Assembly: GCF_000283515.1 (NCBI RefSeq)
Contig: NC_015976.1
Coordinates: 1,674,001-1,738,000 of the forward strand
From: Sphingobium sp. SYK-6
GTDB taxonomy: Bacteria > Pseudomonadota > Alphaproteobacteria > Sphingomonadales > Sphingomonadaceae
Reading direction: 5' to 3'
DNA length: 64,000 bases
Within the stretch, counting starts at the first letter, position 1. Each line of letters begins with the position of its first letter. Positions 36,588-45,784 of the stretch are shown here, in pieces. Position numbers and translations under genes: made by a program. Below the pieces are notes generated by a model, which saw only the letters and a list, made by a program, of their open reading frames with translations, was not told the DNA's origin and did not search any database.

Positions 36588-38075
36588 ATGGCCGAGGAAC
36601 AGACGCCCAAAATCCGTGAAGTCCGCCAGTCGGAGGATCGTTTTCTGGCATCCGACGTCTTCGAGACGGGCGGCCGGGTGCTGCCGCGCGCCAATGGCAC
36701 GGGAACGTGGATGGAGCCAGCGCGCGAGATCCCCGTCTACCACACATGCGACGTGCTGGTGGTGGGTGGCGGGCCGGCAGGCACGGCGGCGGCCTGGGCG
36801 GCGGCGCAGGCGGGCGCGGACGTGGTGCTCATGGAGCGCTATAATCATCTGGGCGGGCTCTCGACCGGCGGGCTGGTGATCTGGATCGACCGGATGACCG
36901 ACTGGACCGGCCGGCAGGTCATCCAGGGCTTCGCCAATGATGTGCTGGGGCGCTTGCCCACGGCCGGCCTGGCCGGACCGCCGCGCGCCGACTGGGGTTC
37001 GCGCGATCCCAGGAAGGCCAGCTACTGGGGCCAGCGCACCGCCGCCTTCCACGGCACGGTCTGCTGGTCACCGACGCTGGACCCCGAGCGGCTCAAGCTC
37101 ATCAGCCAGGAAATGCTGCTGGGCGCGGGCGTGCGGCTGGTGTTCCATAGCTGGGCCGCCGTGCCGATGGTGGCCGATGGCAAGGTCGAGGGCGTGGTGT
37201 TCGAATCCAAGGCCGGGCGTCAGGCCCTGCGCGCCAAGGTGGTGGTGGATACCACTGGCGATGGGGATATCTTCGCGCGCGCCGGGGCCGAGTTCGACAC
37301 CGACATCGAGGAAGGCGACGTCCATCACAGCGCCAACACCGGCTTCATGCTGGGCGGGGTGGACATGGATCGCTGGCTGGCGTTCCGCGGCAACGAGCCC
37401 GAGCAATATGCCGAATTCGCGAAGCTGGGCCGTGAGCGGCTGGGCTTCTTCCAGCCGCCTTATGTCTCGTGGCGCAATGACATCGCGCTGTTCCTGGGCC
37501 CCCGCCAGTCCGGCCTTTCGGCGCTCGACGTGGACGACCAGACCGAGCTGGAGATCCGCTCGCACCGCTTCATGCAGACGCATTGCGAGTTCTTCCTGGA
37601 GCATGCGCCGGGGTTTGAGCAATGCTACATGCTGCAGAGCGGCTCGCAGCTCGGCGTGCGGCACACGCGGCGTCTGGGCGGGGTCGGCAAGGTGCTTCGC
37701 AGCCAGTGGGCCGATGGCATCGCGCTGCCGGACGAGATTGGCGTCAGTCCATCGGTCAGCCTCAAATATCCGGTGATCTCCGTGCCTTATGGCGCGCTGG
37801 TGCCGCGCAAGCTGGATGGCCTGCTGGCCGGCGGCAAGCACATCAGCTGCGATGCCAATTCCCACGGCTTCATGCGCGAGATCCCGCAATGCTGGCTCAC
37901 CGGGCAGGCCGCAGGCGCCGCAGCCGCGCTCTCGGTCGGCGCGGGCGTCCAGCCGCGTGCACTCGATGTGCGGGCCCTCCGCAAGGAATTGCGCCGGCAG
38001 GGCGTCTTCCTCCATGATGAACCCGATGCGATGGCGCAGCCCGCGCAAGCGGAAGCCGCGGCCGTCGCGCGCTGA
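36588..38075 (+). CDS. FAD-dependent oxidoreductase (FAD_oxidored type)
   Basis: 495 aa. After an unusual 50-residue N-terminal extension, VLVVGGGPAGTAAAWAAAQ is the dinucleotide-binding motif and VLMERYNHLGGLSTGG the second FAD contact, typical of the PF12831 family. KVVVDTTGDGDIFARAGAEF near residue 215 is the conserved GD region, and CDANSHGFMREIPQCWLTGQAAGAAA (by its ends) near residue 420 is the C-terminal flavin motif. No signal peptide is seen. Substrates of this family are mostly unknown. It starts a two-gene unit with the dioxygenase gene 33 bp downstream and shares a promoter region with the transporter. Confidence 0.85.
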   Translation: MAEEQTPKIREVRQSEDRFLASDVFETGGRVLPRANGTGTWMEPAREIPVYHTCDVLVVGGGPAGTAAAWAAAQAGADVVLMERYNHLGGLSTGGLVIWIDRMTDWTGRQVIQGFANDVLGRLPTAGLAGPPRADWGSRDPRKASYWGQRTAAFHGTVCWSPTLDPERLKLISQEMLLGAGVRLVFHSWAAVPMVADGKVEGVVFESKAGRQALRAKVVVDTTGDGDIFARAGAEFDTDIEEGDVHHSANTGFMLGGVDMDRWLAFRGNEPEQYAEFAKLGRERLGFFQPPYVSWRNDIALFLGPRQSGLSALDVDDQTELEIRSHRFMQTHCEFFLEHAPGFEQCYMLQSGSQLGVRHTRRLGGVGKVLRSQWADGIALPDEIGVSPSVSLKYPVISVPYGALVPRKLDGLLAGGKHISCDANSHGFMREIPQCWLTGQAAGAAAALSVGAGVQPRALDVRALRKELRRQGVFLHDEPDAMAQPAQAEAAAVAR

Positions 38076-38108
38076 GGCGCGGACAAGAAGAGAGGCGAAG
38101 AAGACCAT

Positions 38109-39167
38109 ATGGCGGATATCGACGCGGCGATCGAGCGGCCGGGAACGGACTGGACCAGGCTGGGGGAACCCTCCGGCGCCTGGACGTCCGAAAGCGGCGG
38201 CGGGGCCGAAGGCCTGACGCGGCGGCTGAGCCCGGCGCAGATCGACGCGCTGGACGCGGCAGTGCGCGCGACCGAGGGCCGCGCCGCGACGGACGTCACG
38301 GCCGATGATTTCGGCGCGCCGGAGCTGCGCGCGCTGATGGCGGCGGCGCGCTACGACATCATGGCCGGGCGCGGCGCGGTGCTGCTCTCCGGCATCGACA
38401 TCGGCCGCTATGACCTGGAGCAGTTCAAGCGCCTGCATTTCGGCCTCGGCACCCATCTGGGCATGGCCGCCGAGCAGAGCCCGCGGCACGACCGCATCGG
38501 CCTCGTCCGCAAGGAGCCCAATCCCGACCGGCGCGGCTATCTGACCGACACCGAACTGGGCCCGCACACCGATTATCACGAGATACTGAGCCTTGCCTGC
38601 GTGGTCGCATCGGAGGAAGGCGGGGTGAGCGGCTTCGTCAGCGCTGCCGCCGTCTACGAGGCGCTGCGCCGGGAGCGGCCGGACCTGCTCGACGCGCTGC
38701 TGGAAGGCTATCATTATCCCACCAGCCTGGAGACGGTGACCGACTACAAGGTGCCGACCTTCTCGGTGGTGGATGGTCATGTCGCCATCTACAATTATGT
38801 GATCTACATTGCGCAGGCGGCGCAGATCCGGGGCGAGCCGGTGCCGCCCCGGCTTGTGGAAGCGCTGCGCTGCCTTTTCGCCATCGCCAAGCGACCGGAA
38901 TTCATGATCTCCTTCACGCTCCAGCCGGGCGAGATCGTGTTCTGGCATAATTTCCGCGTGATGCACTCGCGCACCAGCTTCAGGAACAGCCCGGGCCGGG
39001 AGCGGACTCTGCTGCGCCTGTGGCTCCACGCCCACGAGACATTCCCCATGGCGCGGGGCTATCACGAGATCGGCCGCATTCTCGACCGCCAGCATGGCGA
39101 GGGCTGGTCGATGCTGGTGAACACGGATGAGAGCCTGCGCGCCGTCTATGAGCTGGTGAACGGCTAA
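38109..39167 (+). CDS. TauD/TfdA-like Fe(II)/2-oxoglutarate dioxygenase
   Basis: 352 aa. The iron ligands are His and Asp of GPHTDYHE near residue 151 and a distal His in RVMHSRTSF near residue 285, followed by the 2-oxoglutarate-binding Arg in LLRLWLH. GRGAVLLSGIDIGRYDLE near residue 90 is the strand that opens the TauD fold. Family members hydroxylate or cleave small carboxylates, sulfonates or aryloxyacids. The region closest to the active site does not betray the substrate. It lies 33 bp after the FAD oxidoreductase and is probably co-transcribed. Confidence 0.86.
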   Translation: MADIDAAIERPGTDWTRLGEPSGAWTSESGGGAEGLTRRLSPAQIDALDAAVRATEGRAATDVTADDFGAPELRALMAAARYDIMAGRGAVLLSGIDIGRYDLEQFKRLHFGLGTHLGMAAEQSPRHDRIGLVRKEPNPDRRGYLTDTELGPHTDYHEILSLACVVASEEGGVSGFVSAAAVYEALRRERPDLLDALLEGYHYPTSLETVTDYKVPTFSVVDGHVAIYNYVIYIAQAAQIRGEPVPPRLVEALRCLFAIAKRPEFMISFTLQPGEIVFWHNFRVMHSRTSFRNSPGRERTLLRLWLHAHETFPMARGYHEIGRILDRQHGEGWSMLVNTDESLRAVYELVNG

Positions 39168-39190
39168 GCGGTTTGCCGGAACGGATGGGT

Positions 39191-39214
39191 GGCGCGGCCC
39201 TGAGGCACCGCGCC
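39191..39214. terminator. GC-rich hairpin between convergent genes
   Basis: GGCGCGG (39191-39197) pairs with CCGCGCC (39208-39214) around a 10-nt loop, in the 98 bp between the dioxygenase and the homoserine-dehydrogenase-like gene. There is no U-tract, so termination efficiency is doubtful. Confidence 0.3.
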
Positions 39215-39265
39215 GGCCTGGGGTGAACGCGGCAGGAAGTGTGGCAGCGCCGCAGATCGCCCGGT

Positions 39266-40261
39266 TCAGGCCTGCCTCTCGCGCAGGATATGTTCGAGGT
39301 CCTTGAGCGCGGCGGCCGCAGTGGCGCGCGGCGCCGAGCCGCCGCCGCTCACCATCAGCGTGCCCAGATCGTCCGTCTCGACGCGGATCGCCTTCTCGCT
39401 GCCCTGCACGCGCGCGAAGGGATCGTCCCCCGGCAGCGCCTGCAGCGTGACGCCGGCGCGCCACATGTCGCCATCCCGCCGGGCATGGCCGATGAGCTTG
39501 GGAACGAGCCCGGCCGCGCGCCAGTGGCGGACCTGCGCCTGATCGACATGGCGGATGCCGGTGACTGCCATGTCATCGATCGAGAGGCGGGCATCGAGGC
39601 CGAACAGGGCCATGATGAGCAGCTTGGCGGCGGTGTCCCACCCGTCGATGTCGAGGCTGGGATCCGCCTCGGCGATGCCGGCCGCCTGCGCTTCGATCAG
39701 CGCCGCCTCCAGGCTGATATCGCGCGCCATCATGGCGCTCAGCAGATGATTGGTCGTCGCGTTCAGGATGCCCTCGATGCGCAGCACGCGCGCCCCGGCC
39801 AGCGCATGGCGAATGACGTCGACGGTCGGCAGGGCGGCCGCCGCCGCGCCGCTGACGGCAAGCGCGACACCACGCGATGCCGCAAGATCCCGCAGCGCCA
39901 CGCCCTCGCGAACCAGCGCGCCCTTGGACACGGCGATGACATGCAGGCCGCGCTCCAGCGCCGTGCGAATATAGGCCAGAGCCGGGCCGCCGGTGCGGAT
40001 GTCCGAAGGGCTGGCCTCGATCAGAGCATCCGCGCGCGCCGCCGCGAGGAAGGCCGGGAAATCCGGCGCCGGGGCGAAGGTCGCGGGCTGCGCCGGCAAC
40101 CCCTCGGCATCGATTGCGGCACCCTGCGCGCGCAGGACGCCGGTGAGGCGCACGTCCAGCCCATGACGATCGCGATAATGATCCCGCCGCTCCAGCAGCA
40201 GTGCGGCCAGCGCCGCACCCACGGCGCCGAAGCCGGTCATGGCGATGTTGAAGCGTTTCAT
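39266..40261 (-). CDS. Homoserine dehydrogenase-like oxidoreductase
   Basis: 331 aa. An N-terminal Rossmann motif (AMTGFGAVGAALAALLL) is followed by VIAVSKGAL, ILNATTNHLLSAM and EADPSLDIDGWDTAAKLLIMA, the homoserine dehydrogenase catalytic segment with its Asp and Lys. The C-terminal ACT domain of the amino-acid-regulated enzyme is absent. Short ACT-less homologues outside threonine operons often act on other 2-oxo or hydroxy acids, so a catabolic role with the neighbouring FAD oxidoreductase and dioxygenase is possible. It is convergent with them, not co-transcribed. GGAGC precedes the ATG at 40261. Confidence 0.8.
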   Translation of the reverse strand: MKRFNIAMTGFGAVGAALAALLLERRDHYRDRHGLDVRLTGVLRAQGAAIDAEGLPAQPATFAPAPDFPAFLAAARADALIEASPSDIRTGGPALAYIRTALERGLHVIAVSKGALVREGVALRDLAASRGVALAVSGAAAAALPTVDVIRHALAGARVLRIEGILNATTNHLLSAMMARDISLEAALIEAQAAGIAEADPSLDIDGWDTAAKLLIMALFGLDARLSIDDMAVTGIRHVDQAQVRHWRAAGLVPKLIGHARRDGDMWRAGVTLQALPGDDPFARVQGSEKAIRVETDDLGTLMVSGGGSAPRATAAAALKDLEHILRERQA

Positions 40262-40525
40262 GGGAGCTCCGGGGGGCAGGGGGATTTTGCTGCGGAATTG
40301 GGCGGTTATTCTTGTTGGCCGAGAATGGCGCCTTCCGCCAGATAAGCGTGACGAATATATCTCGCCGTTTGCACAATCGTAGAGCCGCCGCCAAGCGATC
40401 GTGGGCGCTAGAACCCGCAATGGGTCGCCACTGCTGTTTCGCGATCGGCCAAGCGAAAGCGACCAACCTCCACGCTGAGGCAGAATGGCTGTTGCGACGG
40501 GCATTACTTCGATCCAAGATGTCGC

Positions 40526-41203
40526 ATGGATTTCATGAAGTGGCTCAACTCGATCGGCGAGCTTCTTTACGAAGTGATGAGCTGGCTGGTCTTTTACCCG
40601 ATCACGCTGTGGCGCACGATCAGAAACCCTGTGACGATGATGAGCTATGCCGATGACGAGCTGCGTGACCGTAAGGACGAGCAGTTCACGGACACACTAA
40701 ATCCACCACTGTTTCTCGTCCTGTCGCTTGTGCTCGCTCACCTTGCGGAAAATACTTTCGGCGGGGGCACCAATCCGATCATCGTCAAGCAGACGGGGCT
40801 CGCTGCGTTGATCAGCGACGACACCAGCCTGTTGGTGTTCCGCATGATCCTGTTTTCGCTATTTCCGCTGATGATGTCCGCCCGTTTCCTGCGCGCGCGC
40901 GGCGTTGCGTTGACGCGCCAGCGGCTCAAGCCGCCTTTCTACGCGCAATGCTATGCCTGCGCGCCCTTCGCGCTGTTCCTGGGCCTGGGAACGGCCGTCG
41001 GGCACACCGGCTTTGCAGGCGCATCATTCCTGGGGACGGTGCTTTCGGTCGGCGCCGTGCTGAGCTATCTCGTTGCAGAGACACTGTGGTTCTCAAACCA
41101 TCTGGGCCAAAGCCGCTTGCGGGCATTTCTGAACGCCATGCTTGCTTTCCTCGAGGCCACGGTTGCAGCGCTTGCGATCGGCGCGCTGATCCTCCTTCGA
41201 TAG
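40526..41203 (+). CDS. Predicted inner-membrane permease-like protein, unknown function
   Basis: 225 aa. I do not recognise a characterised family. An N-terminal amphipathic region (KWLNSIGELLYEVMSWLVFYP) leads to a cytosolic-looking segment and about five hydrophobic helices, among them FLVLSLVLAHLAEN, MILFSLFPLMMS, CAPFALFLGLGTAVG, LSVGAVLSYLVAETL and a last one ending GALILLR. This arrangement resembles Yip1/permease-like proteins. It lies 93 bp before a secreted protein on the same strand. The upstream 264 bp hold no other gene. Confidence 0.6.
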   Translation: MDFMKWLNSIGELLYEVMSWLVFYPITLWRTIRNPVTMMSYADDELRDRKDEQFTDTLNPPLFLVLSLVLAHLAENTFGGGTNPIIVKQTGLAALISDDTSLLVFRMILFSLFPLMMSARFLRARGVALTRQRLKPPFYAQCYACAPFALFLGLGTAVGHTGFAGASFLGTVLSVGAVLSYLVAETLWFSNHLGQSRLRAFLNAMLAFLEATVAALAIGALILLR

Positions 41204-41296
41204 CCGCCCGCCAGTCTTCGATAGATCGCATTGTCGGGCCAGCGTATAGTAGCGGCAGCGATAAAGGCATGAGTCTCTACGAAATGGAGTCTCCCA

Positions 41297-42139
41297 ATGC
41301 GTTTTACTCGGGCAAGTTTGCTGCTTTTCTTTTCCATCGCACCGATTGATGTCGCGCTGGCACAGTCGACGGGTCTCGATGACCTCGTCGGCGCGCGCGC
41401 CGGCCAGGCCGAAGGCGAGCTGCAACGTCGCGGCTATGTTTACGTCGGTGGTTCCGAGGGGGACGACCGCAGCTACACGAATTGGTGGAGCGCCAGCCGA
41501 CATCAATGCGTGACGATCGCGACGATGGACGGGCGCTATTCCTCGATCACGCCGACGACGGCGCCCGATTGCCGTCAGCCCGCTTCAGGACGACCACGGC
41601 CCGATTACGATGCTCCCGCGACAAGACCTCGGCCAGGCTACCAAACCGATCCGGGTTTCGGCCAGGCGTCACCACCGGACTATTCCCGCCCTGACTACCC
41701 GCCGCCGACCGTCGATGGCCGGTCCGTGGATCTCGGCCTCGTCTGCTTCGGCGATGGCGCCCGCACCGGCCTGTCAACTGGCACGCGATGGACCTGGAAT
41801 CGCGATCGGGAGCGCTACGAGTACGGCCAGTATACGGAAACGAGGCCCGAGTTCTTCGATGCAACGCTAATGATTCAGATCTGGGATGGCGGCGGTCGCA
41901 TCAGGCTGCCACGCAAGCTGATCCCGCCGATCAACTCGCGTGGGGACAATGGATGGTGGGATCTCTACGACGTATCGGTCGGCTCCGATGCCATCCGCGC
42001 CACCTACCGCCTGAACGGGCTGAACAAGCCGCGGGTCGACATCGATCGGCGCAGTGGGCGTGTCACCGTCGAGGGCTTAGCTGATTATGGCTTTCGCGGC
42101 ACCTGTGATCTCATTGGACATGAGCCGCACCGGTTTTGA
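41297..42139 (+). CDS. Secreted protein with proline-rich linker, unknown function
   Basis: 280 aa. A signal peptide (about residues 1-22, ending DVALAQ) is followed by a domain with GLDDLVGARAGQAEGELQRRGY, a pattern seen in periplasmic YcfL/PASTA-like modules, then WWSASRHQCVTIATMDGRYSSI. A Pro/Arg/Asp-rich linker (about residues 95-140) joins a second beta-rich domain with DLGLVCFGDGARTG, two Cys and alternating Trp/Tyr. It probably acts in the periplasm. It may be co-transcribed with the membrane protein upstream, and no enzyme motif is visible. Confidence 0.65.
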   Translation: MRFTRASLLLFFSIAPIDVALAQSTGLDDLVGARAGQAEGELQRRGYVYVGGSEGDDRSYTNWWSASRHQCVTIATMDGRYSSITPTTAPDCRQPASGRPRPDYDAPATRPRPGYQTDPGFGQASPPDYSRPDYPPPTVDGRSVDLGLVCFGDGARTGLSTGTRWTWNRDRERYEYGQYTETRPEFFDATLMIQIWDGGGRIRLPRKLIPPINSRGDNGWWDLYDVSVGSDAIRATYRLNGLNKPRVDIDRRSGRVTVEGLADYGFRGTCDLIGHEPHRF

Positions 42140-42320
42140 GGACAGAATGCGCCTGTTGCTGAAGATCGCCGGTCTCTGGCTGTTATAAAACAATAGCTGC
42201 CGGCATCGGCTCCGCTGCAACGCCGATGCGCCTAGCAACTGCCCTTGGGCAATGTCCCCACAGCGAACATGCGGCGATGCAGGGAGTTTTAGCAGCCCGT
42301 CGCTGTTACGGTCCGGAAAC

Positions 42321-42397
42321 TGGCGCGCCCGGCAGGATTCGAACCTGCGACCATTCGCTTAGAAGGCGAATGCTCTATCCAACTGAGCTACGGGCGC
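42321..42397 (-). tRNA. tRNA-Arg (anticodon UCU)
   Basis: A 77-nt cloverleaf on the minus strand: acceptor GCGCCCG/CGGGCGC, D-arm with AGCTCAGTTGGATAGAGC, anticodon loop CTTCTAA with TCT, T-arm GGTTCGAATCC and an encoded CCA end. It decodes AGA. Confidence 0.96.
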
Positions 42398-42576
42398 CCG
42401 GCCACGCCCTTAGATCATTTTCCGGTCGGATGGAAACATCTGACGGGGTGGAAAGATGCCGGGGGATGAAGTCGGGGCGATGGCGGCAGCAGCGGCGTTT
42501 CCTTGAGCTGCGCGTGCCGGGAAACCGCCGCCTGCGCATGATTGCTCCCGGGAGCGAGACGCGGCATAGATGGGGG

Positions 42577-43308
42577 ATGGCTGCCGATCCATCCATGCAC
42601 CGCCCTGTCCATGTCGATGCCAGCGTGCTGCATGGGCGACAGCTGCGTTATTATGACGTGGTGATGGCGGCGTTCGTCGCCATCCTGCTGCTTTCCAACG
42701 TGATCGGCGCGGCCAAGCTTGCCACCCTGGGCGGCTTCACTTTCGGCGCGGGCATCCTCTTCTTTCCGCTCGGCTATGTGATCGGCGACGTGCTGACGGA
42801 AGTCTATGGCTATGCGCGCGCGCGGCGCTGCATCTGGGTGGGCTTCGGCGCGATGGTCTTCATGGCGTTCATGAGCTGGGTCGTGGTCTCGCTGCCCCCG
42901 GCTGACGGCTGGGAAGGGCAGGGCGCTTATGACGCGGTCTTCGGCCAGGTGCCGCGCATCGTGCTGGCGTCCATCCTCGCCTTCTGGGCCGGCGAGCTCA
43001 CCAACAGCTTCGTGCTCGCGAAGATGAAGATCCTGACGCGCGGGAAGCATCTGTGGACCCGCACGATCGGCTCGACCATCGTGGGGCAGGGCGTCGACAG
43101 CCTGATCTTCTATCCGCTCGCCTTCCTCGGGATCTGGACGAGCGAACAGGTGCTGCTGGTAATGGTGACAAACTGGGCCCTCAAGGTGGGTTGGGAAATC
43201 GTGCTGACGCCCGCGACCTATTTCTTCGTCAATCTCTTCAAGCGCGGTGAAGGGCTGGACGTGTTCGACGAGCGCACCGCATTCACGCCGTTCAAGACCG
43301 GGGTCTGA
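42577..43308 (+). CDS. Queuosine precursor transporter (YhhQ family)
   Basis: 243 aa with six or so hydrophobic segments. ILLLSNVIGAAKLATLGG, FFPLGYVIGDVLTEVYGYARARRCIW and the C-terminal TRTIGSTIVGQGVDSLIFYP are characteristic of the vitamin-uptake-like VUT/YhhQ family, which imports preQ0/preQ1 for tRNA queuosine. GGGGG is found just before ATG 42577; ATG 42595 is an alternative start. It lies 180 bp from the divergent tRNA-Arg. No preQ1 riboswitch was evident upstream. Confidence 0.9.
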   Translation: MAADPSMHRPVHVDASVLHGRQLRYYDVVMAAFVAILLLSNVIGAAKLATLGGFTFGAGILFFPLGYVIGDVLTEVYGYARARRCIWVGFGAMVFMAFMSWVVVSLPPADGWEGQGAYDAVFGQVPRIVLASILAFWAGELTNSFVLAKMKILTRGKHLWTRTIGSTIVGQGVDSLIFYPLAFLGIWTSEQVLLVMVTNWALKVGWEIVLTPATYFFVNLFKRGEGLDVFDERTAFTPFKTGV

Positions 43309-43331
43309 GAAGGGCAGGATCAGCCCTCCGC

Positions 43332-45311
43332 TCACGGACGCTCGGGCAGGCCCCTGGCGAGGACGCGCTCCGAAAGGGCGCGGCAGTTCGAGGGGCCGCT
43401 CGCGTCCACCGCCGGCCCGCGCTTGTCGACCAGGCCGAGCGCACCGCCGATCGAGCGGACCACCGCGCCGGCCACGCCCCCGCCGTCGCCCTTCCGTCCA
43501 GCAGCGAGATCGAGCGAGGGCGCGGAGAGCGTGCCTTCCAGGCCGAGCGGATCGACCATGGGCAATCCGCTGGACTCGCGGGATGCGCCACCGATCCTCA
43601 GCGCGATGCGCTCGCCATCGAGATTGATCGTGCCTTCGCCCCGGCTGCGCGAGACTTCGGTTTCGACAAGGAAGGGCGCCGCGGTCAGCATTCCGCCGCG
43701 CGCCCGGAAGCCGATCGCGATGCAGCGCAGCGGCACGGGCGCGTCGCCATCGCCGAGCGCGGCGCCGATCGCCTTGCCCATGTCCTGTGCGAGAACGGCC
43801 GCGATGGTGCGGGAAATCCGCCCTTCGCCGGCAGCGAGGCCGACATGCCCCGTGCTCTTCGAGAGCGCGGCGCGGATGGTATCGCCCCGGCCGGAGAGCG
43901 CGATCCGCGCATTCACCGGCGCATCGATCTGCTCCGTCATGTCGAGCAGCGCGCCCAGCCGTCCACTACGCAGCCTGAGATCGAGATCGAGCCGGGGGGA
44001 TTCGCCCTCGCGATGGTCCACGAGCAGGCGCCCGGTCAGGCGGCCACTGCTGAGCCCCGCCTCGACATCATCGAGCCGCAGCACCTTGCCTTGCAGGCTG
44101 ATCTTGCCGCGCAGGGAGCGGAAGACGGAGGGGGACTTGAACAGCAGCCGAGCGGCCGTGAAGCGGATCGTGCCATCCGTGGGGCCCACCTTGGCGAGAT
44201 TGATGCGGGTGTTCGGTAGCACGCGCGGGCCGATGCGGGCCTCCAGCGCGGCCTGTGCGGCGAGGCCGGCATCATCGGCGAGATCGTCGAAATCAAACTG
44301 GCTGAACGCGATGGTGGCGTCGATCTTCGAGCGGCCCTCGCGCTTCAGAATCTCGGCCCGGCCCGTGAGACGCGAGCGGCCCACGCTGCCGCTCAGCCGA
44401 TCGAGGAACCAGTCCTGCCCCTGCCGGCGCACGCTGGCGCGCAGGTCGATCGGCTGCGTGCCGAACAGGCCGGCCTCGATGATGTCGTCCAGATATTTGA
44501 GCGTCGGCGCGCGCGCGGACATGGTCATGGCCATGTCGCTCGTGTTGAGCGCGCCTTTCATGGTCCCGCGTGCATCGAGTTGCAGCAGGGGAGAGGAGAG
44601 AGCGAGCTGGAAGGGATAAGCCGCGCCCGCCGGGCGGCCCGCGATCGCCGCGCCCTTCACGCTCGCCTCGATGGGCTCGCCATGGAAGCGGCCGGTCGCC
44701 CGGGCGGCAAGGCCGGTGGTCGCATTTGCCGCGATGGTGCCGGCGATCTCCAGGCCCCGCCTTGCGTCCCGCAGGGTGAAGCGGCTGTCTGTGATGACGA
44801 GATCGGCAAGATCGATGGACGATGCGCCGCCGCTGCCCGTGCGCGCGTCATCGCGCTCGCCGCTCCAGTTGCTGCGGCGGTTCTCATCCCGCACCAGTGC
44901 GAGCAGAGCGCCCCGGGCGTGAATGCCCCGGATCGCGCGGCCGCTGCCGGTAAGCGCGGGAATGAGCGCGACGCGGACCCGCACATCCTGCGCGCGCAAC
45001 AGCTCGCCCGGGCCCGCCCAGTCCGGCTGTGCGATCCGCAGGCCGCGCACGACGAGCGTAGGCGAGAAGGAGAAGAAGGGCTCCCGGCCAAGGGACTCGA
45101 TGCTGACCGGCGCATTCAGCTCACTGGACAGTTTCCGCTCCAGCCAGCCCTTCGCCATGCCGACCGGGAAGGCGCCGAGGAGAAGAACGAGCAGCAGGAG
45201 CAGCGATGCCGAGGCGATGGCGATCCATCGCACCCGTCGTGAGCGCGTCATGCGGCGCCAGCCTTCACGCCCGGAAGAGACGAAGCGGGCGGTGAAAGCG
45301 TTGAAGTCCAT
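43332..45311 (-). CDS. AsmA family protein
   Basis: 659 aa. One N-terminal membrane helix (IAIASASLLLLLVLLLG, about residues 31-50) is followed by the AsmA start AKGWLERKLSSELNAPVSIESLG. A long periplasmic beta-rich bridge comes next, and the C-terminal AsmA_2-like region has LRSGRLGALLDMTEQIDAP and the repeated ALSKSTGHVGLAAGEGRI. AsmA-like proteins are proposed lipid conduits between the membranes or affect outer-membrane assembly. It converges with the YhhQ gene (23 bp apart) and is the last gene of the minus-strand series that starts at the transhydrogenase. Confidence 0.87.
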   Translation of the reverse strand: MDFNAFTARFVSSGREGWRRMTRSRRVRWIAIASASLLLLLVLLLGAFPVGMAKGWLERKLSSELNAPVSIESLGREPFFSFSPTLVVRGLRIAQPDWAGPGELLRAQDVRVRVALIPALTGSGRAIRGIHARGALLALVRDENRRSNWSGERDDARTGSGGASSIDLADLVITDSRFTLRDARRGLEIAGTIAANATTGLAARATGRFHGEPIEASVKGAAIAGRPAGAAYPFQLALSSPLLQLDARGTMKGALNTSDMAMTMSARAPTLKYLDDIIEAGLFGTQPIDLRASVRRQGQDWFLDRLSGSVGRSRLTGRAEILKREGRSKIDATIAFSQFDFDDLADDAGLAAQAALEARIGPRVLPNTRINLAKVGPTDGTIRFTAARLLFKSPSVFRSLRGKISLQGKVLRLDDVEAGLSSGRLTGRLLVDHREGESPRLDLDLRLRSGRLGALLDMTEQIDAPVNARIALSGRGDTIRAALSKSTGHVGLAAGEGRISRTIAAVLAQDMGKAIGAALGDGDAPVPLRCIAIGFRARGGMLTAAPFLVETEVSRSRGEGTINLDGERIALRIGGASRESSGLPMVDPLGLEGTLSAPSLDLAAGRKGDGGGVAGAVVRSIGGALGLVDKRGPAVDASGPSNCRALSERVLARGLPERP

Positions 45312-45380
45312 GGCCCTACAATGCCATGTGGGTTCGCATGGTTCCGCGAAGGCTGCGCTTGCCGTGGCGCGGGCCGAAGC

Positions 45381-45749
45381 TCAGTCGCTCGCGCGGCGTT
45401 CGTAAAGCGGTCGGATCTCGATCTCGCTTGGCACCGGCATGGGATTGGGACAGCGCTTCACCCAGGCGACGGCCTCGTCCATGTCCCGGACCTCCCACAG
45501 CCAGTAGCCGGCCACCAGCTCGCTCGTCTGCGCGAATGGCCCGTCGATGACGGTGCGGTCCGCGCCGTCGAAGGCGACGCGCTTGCCATGCCGGGAGGGT
45601 TGGAGCCCCTCGGCGGCGAGCAGGATGCCGGCTTCGCGCAGGTCATCGTTGAAGCGGCCCATCGCCTGCATCATTTCGGCTGTCCATTCGGGTGGCGCGC
45701 TTTCCGCCTCGCTCTCGGTGGTTGCCTTGACCAGCACCATGACACGCAT
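45381..45749 (-). CDS. YciI-like (DGPF domain) protein
   Basis: 122 aa. RVMVLVKATTESEAESAPP, the conserved DGPFAQTSELVAGYWLWEV and VAWVKRCPNP identify the YCII/DGPF family of dimeric alpha-beta barrels (PhnB-neighbour, often next to ECF sigma factors). No sigma gene is nearby here. Its function is unknown. It sits 35 bp after the racemase-like gene on the same strand. Confidence 0.88.
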   Translation of the reverse strand: MRVMVLVKATTESEAESAPPEWTAEMMQAMGRFNDDLREAGILLAAEGLQPSRHGKRVAFDGADRTVIDGPFAQTSELVAGYWLWEVRDMDEAVAWVKRCPNPMPVPSEIEIRPLYERRASD

Positions 45750-45784
45750 GCTTCCTCTCCCCGATCGCGCTTCCGGCCGGTCCC

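Noticed and set aside
42140-42320. Possible preQ1 riboswitch near the queuosine precursor transporter
   Set aside because: The hairpin GCATCGGC/GCCGATGC at 42203-42229 lies beyond the tRNA and lacks the preQ1 aptamer pattern; the tRNA-Arg intervenes.
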